From NCBI GenBank assembly GCA_963719325.1, contig CAVRBW010000014.1, positions 1-64,000 on the forward strand: a DNA stretch of 64,000 bases, read 5' to 3'. A program made the position numbers and the translations under genes. This document shows positions 54,592-61,345 of this stretch, piece after piece. How positions within the stretch are numbered: the first letter of the stretch is position 1; the number at the start of each line of letters is the position of its first letter. Source of the stretch: DATBLE01 sp963719325. Its GTDB lineage: Bacteria > Actinomycetota > Thermoleophilia > Gaiellales > Gaiellaceae. Below the pieces are notes generated by a model. It was not told where the DNA came from and ran no database searches. It saw nothing but the letters and a program-made list of their open reading frames with translations.

Positions 54592-55275
54592 ATGCGATCG
54601 TTGGTCCTCCTTGCCGTGGTCGTCGTGGCGCTCCTTGCCGGGGCGGCCCACGCCGGCACCGAGGCGGCCGCCGTTCAGCGTTCGATCGTCGTCACCGGCA
54701 GCGGCTCGGTTTCGACGGTGCCCGACCGGGCGCAGGTCTCGTTCGGGGTCTCCAGCACCGCGAAGACCGCATCCGGGGCGTTACGGGCGAACTCGGCCGA
54801 GATGGCGAAGGTGATCGCAGCGGTCAAGGCTCAAGGTGTTGCGGCCGCCGACATCCGGACCGAGGCGGTCTCGCTTTCCCCGCGCACCTCCTCGACCGGC
54901 GAAGAGATCATCGGCTACACGGCGTTCGACTCGGTCGGCGTCACGTTACGGGTCCTGGACAAGGTCGGGGGCGTCATCGACGCCGCCGTCGACGCGGGCG
55001 CGAACCAGGTGTCCGGGCCGAGCCTCGCCCGCTCCGACGCGAACGCCCTCTACCGCGAGGCTCTACGCGCGGCGATCTCCAACGCCCGAGCGAAAGCGCA
55101 GACGATCGCTCGAGCATCCGGGCTCACCCTTCGGCGCGTCACCGGCGTCACCGAGGGCAGTTCGGGCCCACCGGTGCCCGCAACGGCGAAGACTGATACG
55201 GCCGTGGCAACGCCGATCGAGCCGGGCACCCAGCTCGTCGAGGCGACGGTCACCGTCACCTTCTCGGCCGCCTGA
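54592..55275 (+). CDS. SIMPL (DUF541) domain exported protein
   Basis: 227 residues. A signal peptide ('SLVLLAVVVVALLAGAAHA') precedes a SIMPL domain: 'RSIVVTGSGSVSTVPDRAQVSFGV', 'GVAAADIRTEAVSLSPRTS', 'GYTAFDSVGVTLRVLDKVGGVIDAAVDAGANQVSG' region, and the C-terminal 'ATVTVTFSA'. The family occurs in periplasmic or surface proteins (e.g. BP26) forming oligomeric channels; function unclear. The start has a -10 hexamer at leaderless distance. Confidence 0.9.
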   Translation: MRSLVLLAVVVVALLAGAAHAGTEAAAVQRSIVVTGSGSVSTVPDRAQVSFGVSSTAKTASGALRANSAEMAKVIAAVKAQGVAAADIRTEAVSLSPRTSSTGEEIIGYTAFDSVGVTLRVLDKVGGVIDAAVDAGANQVSGPSLARSDANALYREALRAAISNARAKAQTIARASGLTLRRVTGVTEGSSGPPVPATAKTDTAVATPIEPGTQLVEATVTVTFSAA

Positions 55276-55290
55276 GCTCCTCGCTTCCGG

Positions 55291-55509
55291 CTAGTTCAGC
55301 GACACCGTCTCGGCGACGATCGCCCAGCCGCAGACCGGGCACGCGGACCAGCCGCGCTCGTCGGCCAGGGCGAACCAGCCGAGACCGTCCGGCAGCTCGA
55401 AGCCGTGGACCATGCCGATGCTCTCGACCGGAACGTGGTCCTCGAGGACGAGCCAGAGGTCTCGTCTGCAATGGGGGCAGGGGCCGTGGAATTCGACGTC
55501 GTCATCCAT
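55291..55509 (-). CDS. Small zinc-ribbon protein (72 aa)
   Basis: 72 residues with two C-x2-C pairs (CPHC near residue 11 and CPVC near 57), a typical split zinc ribbon. The acidic start MDDDVEFHG and the WFALADERGW segment do not identify a family. It converges with the SIMPL gene, 15 bp apart. Function unknown. Confidence 0.65.
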   Translation of the reverse strand: MDDDVEFHGPCPHCRRDLWLVLEDHVPVESIGMVHGFELPDGLGWFALADERGWSACPVCGWAIVAETVSLN

Positions 55510-55587
55510 TCGACTACGAGTAGTTCGCGGAGTTCCAGGTACCGGTTTGCCTCTCGCTACGACCGGAAACCACCGGTCGCTCGGTTG

Positions 55588-56169
55588 TCAGACCGGGAGC
55601 GCTGTCGTCTCGAGGAAGCCGGGCTGAGTCGACTCGAAGTCGGCGATCGCCGACTCGTGCTCGAGGGTGAGTGCGATGTCGTCCAGGCCTTCGAGCAGGC
55701 ATCGGCGCCGGAAGGGATCGAGCTCGAACGGGATCTCGTGGCCGTCGGGCGTCTTGATCCGAAGCCGTTCGAGGTCGACCGTGAGCTCCTGCTCCTCGCC
55801 CAGTTCGCGGACGAGACCCGGGGCAAGCTGGATCGGAAGCAGGCCGATCTTCAGTGCGTTCTGAAGGAAGATGTCGCCGAACGAGGGGGCGATGACGACG
55901 TCGAACCCGTAGTCCTGAAGCGCCCACGCCGCGTGCTCACGCGATGAGCCACACCCGAAGTTCCGTCCGGCGACCAGGACGGTTGCGTCCGCGTACTCGG
56001 GGCGGTTCAGCTCGAAGCCGGGGTCCCGGCGCCAGTCGTAGAAGAGAAACTCGCCGTACCCCGAACGCTCGATCCGCTTCAGGAACTGCTTCGGGATGAT
56101 CTGATCGGTGTCGACGTCGGCACGGTCGAGGACCGCGACCTTCCCGGTGGTCGTTCGGAAGGGCTTCAT
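55588..56169 (-). CDS. leuD: 3-isopropylmalate dehydratase small subunit
   Basis: 193 residues of the aconitase swivel domain. 'VAVLDRADVDTDQIIPKQFLK', 'FGCGSSREHAAWALQDYGFDVVIAPSFGDIF' region (G-S-S-R-E-H) and the C-terminal 'EIPFELDPFRRRCLLEGLDDIALTL' are diagnostic. With LeuC it isomerises 2- to 3-isopropylmalate in leucine synthesis. It overlaps leuC by 4 bp. A weak hairpin (gaccgg/ccggtc, 55561-55578) follows on the minus strand. Confidence 0.96.
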   Translation of the reverse strand: MKPFRTTTGKVAVLDRADVDTDQIIPKQFLKRIERSGYGEFLFYDWRRDPGFELNRPEYADATVLVAGRNFGCGSSREHAAWALQDYGFDVVIAPSFGDIFLQNALKIGLLPIQLAPGLVRELGEEQELTVDLERLRIKTPDGHEIPFELDPFRRRCLLEGLDDIALTLEHESAIADFESTQPGFLETTALPV

Positions 56170-57581
56170 CCGACCATCGCCTCCTCGGGTTGAAGCTCAC
56201 GGACGTCGACGAAGCGGCCTGCGAGAGCGGCGGCGGCGGCCATCGCCGGGCTGACGAGGTGGGTGCGGCCGCCGCGGCCCTGACGGCCTTCGAAGTTTCG
56301 GTTCGACGTCGAAGCGCAGCGCTCGCCGGGCGCGAGGACGTCGGGGTTCATGCCCAGGCACATCGAGCAGCCGGCTCGGCGCCACTCGAAGCCGGCGCGT
56401 CGCAGGACGGCGTCGAGCCCTTCCTCCTCGGCCTGACGCCGCACGGAGGCCGATCCGGGCACGACCATCGCGTGCACCGACGGGTGAACGTGTCGGCCGT
56501 CGACGAGCTGGGCGACGACCCGCAGGTCCTCGATTCGGGCATTCGTGCAGGAGCCGATGAAGACGCGATCGAGGTGGATCTCGCGGATCGGCGTACCGGG
56601 CTCGAGGTCCATGTAGACGAGCGCGCGCTCGGTCGCCGCGCGGTCGTCCGGGTCGTCGATCGCATCGGGATCAGGCACCTCGCCGTTCACTGGCGCGACC
56701 ATCCCGGGGTTCGTCCCCCAGGTGACCTGCGGCTCGAGCTCTCGGACGTCGATCTCGATCTCGGTGTCGTAGGCCGCATCCGGGTCGGAGGGGAGTCGAC
56801 GCCACTCGTCGAGCCGGCGTTCCCACTCTGCTCCGGCCGGAGCGCCGGGCCTTCCTTCGAGGTACGCGAAGGTCGTGTCGTCGGGAGCGATCATCCCGGC
56901 CCGCGCACCGCCCTCGATGGACATGTTGCAGATCGTCATCCGGCCTTCCATCGAGAGGCCGCGAACGGCGGAGCCGGCGTACTCGATCACGTGCCCCGTC
57001 CCCCCTGCGACGCCGATCTGCCCGATCGCTCCGAGGATCATGTCCTTCGCGGTCACGCCGAGGGGCAGCTCCCCTTCGAAGCGGATGAGCATCGTCTTCG
57101 GCCGGCGCTGCTGCAACGTCTGTGTCGCGAGCACGTGCTCCACCTCGGAGGTGCCGATCCCGAAGGCCAGGGCGCCGAAGGCACCGTGCGTCGAGGTGTG
57201 GCTGTCGCCGCAGACGATCGTCATTCCCGGCTGCGTGACGCCCAGCTCGGGCCCGATCACGTGGACGATCCCCTCGCGACCGCTGCCCGTCGCGTAGAGC
57301 GGAACGCCGAACTCCTCGCAGTTGCCGCGCAGCGCGTCGAGCTGGGCGCGGGCGAGCGGGTCGGTGATCGGCCCGTCCACGGTCGGGACGTTGTGATCCA
57401 TGGTCGCGAGCGAGCGCTCGGGTCGCCGCACCCGCCGCCCGGCGAGGCGCAGCCCCTCGAAGGCCTGCGGCGACGTCACCTCGTGGATCAGGTGCAGGTC
57501 GACGTAGAGGAGTGCGGGTGCGTCCGGCTTCTCGTACACGACGTGTGCGTCCCAGACGCGCTCGAACAGCGTCTTCGCCAT
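56166..57581 (-). CDS. leuC: 3-isopropylmalate dehydratase large subunit
   Basis: 471 residues. Starts 'AKTLFERVWDAHVV', with 'LLYVDLHLIHEVTSPQAFEGLR', 'VCGDSHTSTHGAFGALAFGIGTSEVEHVLATQ' region, the cluster cysteines in 'FIGSCTNARIEDLR' and 'AGCSMCLGMNPD', and 'CASTSNRNFEGRQGRGGRTHLVSPAMAAAAAL' region. Holds the [4Fe-4S] cluster of the enzyme. Immediately follows the chorismate mutase gene (0 bp), so leucine and phenylalanine genes form one minus-strand transcript. Confidence 0.97.
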   Translation of the reverse strand: MAKTLFERVWDAHVVYEKPDAPALLYVDLHLIHEVTSPQAFEGLRLAGRRVRRPERSLATMDHNVPTVDGPITDPLARAQLDALRGNCEEFGVPLYATGSGREGIVHVIGPELGVTQPGMTIVCGDSHTSTHGAFGALAFGIGTSEVEHVLATQTLQQRRPKTMLIRFEGELPLGVTAKDMILGAIGQIGVAGGTGHVIEYAGSAVRGLSMEGRMTICNMSIEGGARAGMIAPDDTTFAYLEGRPGAPAGAEWERRLDEWRRLPSDPDAAYDTEIEIDVRELEPQVTWGTNPGMVAPVNGEVPDPDAIDDPDDRAATERALVYMDLEPGTPIREIHLDRVFIGSCTNARIEDLRVVAQLVDGRHVHPSVHAMVVPGSASVRRQAEEEGLDAVLRRAGFEWRRAGCSMCLGMNPDVLAPGERCASTSNRNFEGRQGRGGRTHLVSPAMAAAAALAGRFVDVRELQPEEAMVG

Positions 57582-57863
57582 TTACGTGATCGCCTCCGCG
57601 CGAGCAGTCTCGCGCTTGGTCAGCTCGACGACGTGCGCGTAGAAGTCCGCCAGCCCCTCGGCCGACAACGGCCCGGGGTTCGCCTCCGTCAGGTGACGGA
57701 GCATCGACTCTTCCCGATCCGAGTCGACGAGCGGAACGCCGTGCTCCAGCTTGTAGCGCCAGAGCGTGCGGACGAGCTCGAGACGCTCGTTGATCGCCGT
57801 CACGAGCGAGCGATCCGTGCTCGCGATCTGATCGCGGATCTCGGTCACGAAGGGGTCGGTCAT
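57582..57863 (-). CDS. Chorismate mutase, AroQ type
   Basis: 93 residues of an AroQ helical fold: 'VTEIRDQIASTDRSLVTAINERLELVRTLWRYK' region with the catalytic Arg and Lys, 'PLVDSDREESMLRHL' and 'LSAEGLADFYAHVVELTKRE'. It rearranges chorismate to prephenate, feeding the prephenate dehydratase whose stop it overlaps (ATGA). Separate genes for mutase and dehydratase are usual in actinobacteria. Confidence 0.92.
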   Translation of the reverse strand: MTDPFVTEIRDQIASTDRSLVTAINERLELVRTLWRYKLEHGVPLVDSDREESMLRHLTEANPGPLSAEGLADFYAHVVELTKRETARAEAIT

Positions 57864-58711
57864 GCCTCTCGCCCGTTGGCGGGATAGGAGCCGAAGACCT
57901 TCAAGCGACGCGCCTGAGCCCGCACTTCGGCAAGCGCGCCCCGAATCAGCGGATCGAGCGGGTGGCCTGCGAGCACGGCATGGAAACAGTAGCGCCAAGG
58001 GGTCTCCGGAATCGGCCGGGAGACGAGCTGAACGAGGTCGATCCCGTGACGCGCAAACGGCTCGATGGCGCGATGCAGAGCGCCGGGTTGGTGGTCGGTC
58101 ACGAACGAGAAGGCGGTGCGCCATTCGCCCGGAGCCCGGTCCAGCCTCGTGTGGGTCGCGACCGAGACGAAGCGGGTGTAGGCCTCGGGGTGGTCTCCGA
58201 CGTCGCCGGCGATGACGTGGAGCCCGTAGAGCATGCCGGCCCGCTCGCCGGCGATCGCCGCTTCCGTCGCGTCGCCTCGCTCCGCCACCTCGACGGCGGC
58301 CTCCGCCGTCGTCCCGGCCGCGATCGCGGTCGCCCACGGCATCGCCGCGAGCAGGCGGCGGCACTGGTCGAGCGCGGCCGGGTGCGAGCGCACCACCCGG
58401 ATCTGCTCGAGCGGTACGTCCTGCACCGCGACGAGGCAGTGGCGGATCCGGAGGACGGTCTCGTCGGCGATCGAGAGGGGTGAGGAGTGCAACAGGTCGT
58501 GGGTTTCCGCGACCGGGCCCGAGAGGGAGCTCTCGATCGGCAGAACCCCGAACTGCACCTCCCCTGCAACGGCCGCCTCGACGACTGCGGTGAAGCTCGC
58601 CAGCGGCACGACCCGCGCCTGAGGCGGGAAGAGCTGGGTGCAGGCGGTGGCGGCGTGCGCGCCGTCGCGCCCGGCGTACGCAACGGTGACGCCGTCGTCG
58701 TCGTTCGGAAT
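57860..58711 (-). CDS. pheA: Prephenate dehydratase, start codon unclear
   Basis: About 283 residues. The catalytic domain shows 'VTVAYAGRDGAHAATACTQLFP', 'FGVLPIESSLSGPVAETHDLL' (P-I-E-S-S), 'AAIAGERAGMLYGLHVIAGDVGDHPEAYTRFVSV' region (T-R-F), then an ACT domain ('TAFSFVTDHQPGALHRAIEPF', 'RPIPETPWRYCFHAVL'; the usual E-S-R-P is S-R-P). It makes phenylpyruvate. The only standard start in frame is GTG 58609, which would remove the first strand and the G-x-x-G-A-H loop; in-frame homology runs upstream to at least 58690. Upstream lies repeat copy F with no ATG/GTG/TTG in frame. I mark the in-frame ATT at 58711 as the furthest plausible start. Confidence 0.85.
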   Translation of the reverse strand: MPNDDDGVTVAYAGRDGAHAATACTQLFPPQARVVPLASFTAVVEAAVAGEVQFGVLPIESSLSGPVAETHDLLHSSPLSIADETVLRIRHCLVAVQDVPLEQIRVVRSHPAALDQCRRLLAAMPWATAIAAGTTAEAAVEVAERGDATEAAIAGERAGMLYGLHVIAGDVGDHPEAYTRFVSVATHTRLDRAPGEWRTAFSFVTDHQPGALHRAIEPFARHGIDLVQLVSRPIPETPWRYCFHAVLAGHPLDPLIRGALAEVRAQARRLKVFGSYPANGREA

Positions 58712-58714
58712 CCC

Positions 58715-58840
58715 GTCGCCGCGACCGACATGGCGGGCGCGGCCAGCGACGGTCGCTGAGGTGCGAGACGGTTTCAGGGAAGGGGGCGCGCGGGGGAAAC
58801 CGGCTGTTTCCCCCGCGGAAGCGAGCCGCAGGCGAGCGAT
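58715..58840. repeat. Dispersed palindromic repeat, copy F
   Basis: The flank gtcgccgcgaccgacatggcgggcgcgg (58715-58743 region) precedes the core at 58789-58817 (cgcgggggaaac pairing with gtttcccccgcg, loop cggct) and the tail gaagcgagccgcaggcgagcg. It fills the gap between the small zinc-ribbon gene and pheA. Confidence 0.85.
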
Positions 58841-59026
58841 TCACCAGCGACTCCAGCGGACCGCGATCGGCAGCTCGCATCTCGCGCAGACGCGATAGGC
58901 GGCGCCGCGGCGCTCGGCCCGCTCGACGGCGATCGGCAGCGCGCAGTTGCAGTAGTGGCCCTCGGGAGACGGGGTCGGCTTCGGGGACTTCGGAGGCTGG
59001 ATTGTCGACTCGGGGTGCATCGTCAC
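58841..59026 (-). CDS. Small putative zinc-ribbon protein (61 aa)
   Basis: 61 residues. A Pro/Ser-rich start is followed by C-x-C (YCNCALPIAV) and C-x2-C (VCARCELPIAVRW), each pair followed by the same L-P-I-A-V tail, which suggests an internal duplication. Start is GTG 59026 (or ATG 59020), downstream of a gagaaaggg ribosome site in a leader shared with the gene at 13296. Function unknown. Confidence 0.55.
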   Translation of the reverse strand: MTMHPESTIQPPKSPKPTPSPEGHYCNCALPIAVERAERRGAAYRVCARCELPIAVRWSRW

Positions 59027-59211
59027 GCCCTTTCTCGGATGGGGACAGCTGGTGAGAGGTACCGCCTGGAGTGCGCTAGCCGACGAGGGCGGTGAGGACG
59101 CCGGCTAGCGCGTAAAGACGCGCGCGCCGAGAATCGCAAAGAGAAGGTTCGAGCGGTGCGTGCCGGCGCGCTGCATCGGTCGAACAAGACTAGGGGCGAT
59201 CGCGAAATTCG
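59027..59211. other. Intergenic region 3' of leuB
   Basis: A 185-bp region. It holds an inverted repeat gctagccg/cggctagc (59077-59104 area). There may also be a short, frame-broken minus-strand membrane peptide (starting MQRAGTHRSNLLF near 59175). Nothing else is recognised. Confidence 0.4.
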
Positions 59212-60192
59212 TCAACGCCCGAGCTCCTGCGCCACTGCCGCGGTCATTTCGGCCGTGGTGCCCGTCCCCCCGAGGTCGGGAGTCGGGACGCGCTCGAGCG
59301 CCGCGTCGACCGCTGCGTCCAGGCGCCGAGCCGGCCCCCGGCGCCCGAGCCCGTGCTCGAGCATGAGTGCGACCGACCGGAGCATGGCGGCCGGGTTGGC
59401 GGTGCCGCGGCCCGCGATGTCCGGTGCAGACCCGTGGACCGGTTCGAAGATCCCCGGCCCGCCGTCGCCGAGGCTGGCCGAGGCGGCCAGCCCGAGACCG
59501 CCTGTGACCGCCGCCGCCTCGTCCGAGAGGATGTCGCCGAACGTGTTCTCGGTGACGATCACGTCGAAGCGCTCCGGCGCCTGGACGAGCTGCATCGCCG
59601 CGGTGTCGACGAGGACGTGCTCGAGCTCGACGTCCGGGTAGTCGGCGGCCGTCTCGGTCACGACCCGCCGCCACATCCGTGACGTCTCCAGGACGTTTGC
59701 CTTGTCCACCGAAGCGAGCCGGCGCTCGCGCGTGCGCGCAAGCTCGAATGCCCGCCGGGCGACCCGCTCGACCTGGCTCGGGTGGTACTCGCACGTGTCG
59801 AACACCGTGCCGTCCTCGCGCGTGCCCTTCGGGCCGTAGTAGAGGCCGCCGACGAGCTCGCGGACGACGAGTAGGTCGACCTCCCCACCGCGCGCCGGGC
59901 GCAGGTTGGCGTAGACGTCGAGCTCGCGTCGCAAGAGAATCAGGCCCTGCTCGGGCCGCACGTCGGCGGCGTCCAGCTGCGGCAAGCCGACGGCGCCGAG
60001 CAGCACGGCGTCGGCCGCCTTGCACGCCGCCAGCGTCGCTTCAGGAAGCGGTGCTCCCGTCTCGAGGATCGCGCCGCCGCCGAAGGGGTGATCCTCGAGC
60101 TCGAGATCCGGGGCGAGCGATGCGAGCACCTCGCGCGCCGCCGCCATCACCTCGGGTCCGATCCCGTCGCCGGGCAGGCAAGCGATCCTCAT
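59212..60192 (-). CDS. leuB: 3-isopropylmalate dehydrogenase
   Basis: 326 residues. Starts 'MRIACLPGDGIGPEVMAAA'; 'GLILLRRELDVYANLRPAR' (substrate Arg residues), 'VGGLYYGPKGTREDG', 'LASVDKANVLETSRMWRRVV' (catalytic Lys), 'VLVDTAAMQLVQAPERFDVIVTENTFGDILSDEAA' region (metal Asp) and 'EPVHGSAPDIAGRGTANPAAML' region (NAD pocket) are all there. It oxidatively decarboxylates 3-isopropylmalate. The ATG overlaps the stop of the SUMT remnant (ATGA), coupling leuB to the siroheme gene upstream. Confidence 0.96.
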   Translation of the reverse strand: MRIACLPGDGIGPEVMAAAREVLASLAPDLELEDHPFGGGAILETGAPLPEATLAACKAADAVLLGAVGLPQLDAADVRPEQGLILLRRELDVYANLRPARGGEVDLLVVRELVGGLYYGPKGTREDGTVFDTCEYHPSQVERVARRAFELARTRERRLASVDKANVLETSRMWRRVVTETAADYPDVELEHVLVDTAAMQLVQAPERFDVIVTENTFGDILSDEAAAVTGGLGLAASASLGDGGPGIFEPVHGSAPDIAGRGTANPAAMLRSVALMLEHGLGRRGPARRLDAAVDAALERVPTPDLGGTGTTAEMTAAVAQELGR

Positions 60193-60320
60193 GCTGCGGC
60201 GAGTGTCCCACGCAGAGCGCGGATCTGCTCCGACAGCGAGAGCACCTCGCCGACGACGACGAGCGCGGGGGTGATCAGACCGGGGTCGCCAGGCCCGGCC
60301 TCGACGAGGAAGACCGTCAT
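60189..60320 (-). pseudogene. cobA: Uroporphyrinogen-III C-methyltransferase remnant: N-terminus joined to C-terminus
   Basis: 43 residues: 'MTVFLVEAGPGDPGLIT' is the N-terminal SAM-binding strand and G-x-G-P-G-D loop of SUMT/CobA. It is followed at once by 'PALVVVGEVLSLSEQIRAL', the family's C-terminal 'xPALxVVGEVVxLR' block. About 200 residues between them are missing. ATG overlaps the precorrin-2 dehydrogenase stop and the TGA overlaps the leuB start, so the ends of the original gene are intact and the deletion is in frame. A functional SUMT must be elsewhere if siroheme is made. Confidence 0.7.
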
Positions 60321-60880
60321 GGCAACGAGTCCTCGACGACAGCTTCGAAGTAGTCGCGGCGGTCGCGGTAGGTGTGGAAATGGAGCTTGGCCCACGGTCG
60401 CAGGTCGCGCAGCCGCCTCGCCAGCGTGATGTGCCGCTCGTCGATCCGGGCGCCGAGCTCGTCGCGGAGGCGCTTGGCCAGCGCCGGCGAGGCGCCTCCC
60501 GTCGAGACGGCGAGCGCGATCGGGTCGCGCCGGTAGACGGCGGGGAGGATGAAGCTGCAGAGCTCCGGCGTATCGACGACGTTGCAGAGGAGTGAACGCG
60601 CCTCCGCATCCTCGAAGACGCGCCGGTTCAGGGAGCGGTCTGACGTCGCGGCGACGGCGAGGAAGTTGCCGTCCAGGTCCGCGCTGTCGTACCGCTTGCG
60701 CCGCCAGCGGACCGGCAGGCGCTGGAGCTCCGCCTCGATCTTCGGCGCGACGACGGTCACGACCGCGCCGCAGTCGAGGAGGCCCTTCGCCTTCTCGACT
60801 CCCACCGTCCCGCCGCCCACGACCAGACAGGGACGGGACTCGAGGTCGAGGCAGGCCATGTAGTAGCGCTTGTCGGCCAC
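60317..60880 (-). CDS. Precorrin-2 dehydrogenase / sirohydrochlorin ferrochelatase (CysG N-terminal/Met8 type)
   Basis: 187 residues. 'ACLDLESRPCLVVGGGTVGVEKAKGLLDCGAVVTVVAP' region is the NAD-binding fold (G-G-G-x-V-x-x-x-K); 'VAATSDRSLNRRVFEDAEAR' and 'CNVVDTPELCSFILPAVYRRDPIALAVSTGGASPALAKRLR' region complete the Met8 signature. It oxidises precorrin-2 and inserts iron to give siroheme, the cofactor of NirA encoded 1.4 kb away. It overlaps the SUMT remnant, which in intact operons supplies precorrin-2. Confidence 0.92.
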   Translation of the reverse strand: MADKRYYMACLDLESRPCLVVGGGTVGVEKAKGLLDCGAVVTVVAPKIEAELQRLPVRWRRKRYDSADLDGNFLAVAATSDRSLNRRVFEDAEARSLLCNVVDTPELCSFILPAVYRRDPIALAVSTGGASPALAKRLRDELGARIDERHITLARRLRDLRPWAKLHFHTYRDRRDYFEAVVEDSLP

Positions 60881-60889
60881 GGGTTCGTC

Positions 60890-61345
60890 TCAGACTCCGA
60901 CGCTCGACAGACGCGCGCCCTGCCGGTCGATGCGGACGGAAAGCTCGAGCTCGCCGGCCGACAGCGAGAGCGTGAAGGCGCCGGGCCCGACGGCGCGTAG
61001 CTCGACCGATCCGAGCTCGCGTCCCTCGAGCGCTCGTAGCGCGGCGCTCACCTGTCGAGCGCTCTCGACCAGGTCGCCGCCGCGCGGCAGCTGGCGATAG
61101 AGGGAGAGCGTCGCCTGCTCGCCGCCGGGACCGTAGAGGGCGCGGATGCGACCGCTCTGCAAGCCGAGCTCGAGGAGCTCCTCGAGGGTGCGGGCATCGT
61201 CCTCGCCGACCTCGCCTTCGGACGCGGCCGCGACGAGCGCTGCCAGCCGCTCCCGGTAGCCCTCGTCGGAGGCGAGCGCGCGCACCGCCTGCGCCTCGGC
61301 AAGGGCGACCTCCTGGGCCTCGCTCGAGAGGCGGACGCTACTCAT
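60890..61345 (-). CDS. Hypothetical protein in the sulfate-assimilation operon
   Basis: 151 residues. The N-terminal half is helical ('SEAQEVALAEAQAVRALASDEGYRERL'); the C-terminal half is beta-rich ('RELGSVELRAVGPGAFTLSLSAGELELSVRID'). No cysteine and no membrane segment. No family recognised. It overlaps cysH by 8 bp and is followed 9 bp later by the siroheme gene, so it is probably part of sulfate reduction or its control. Confidence 0.7.
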   Translation of the reverse strand: MSSVRLSSEAQEVALAEAQAVRALASDEGYRERLAALVAAASEGEVGEDDARTLEELLELGLQSGRIRALYGPGGEQATLSLYRQLPRGGDLVESARQVSAALRALEGRELGSVELRAVGPGAFTLSLSAGELELSVRIDRQGARLSSVGV

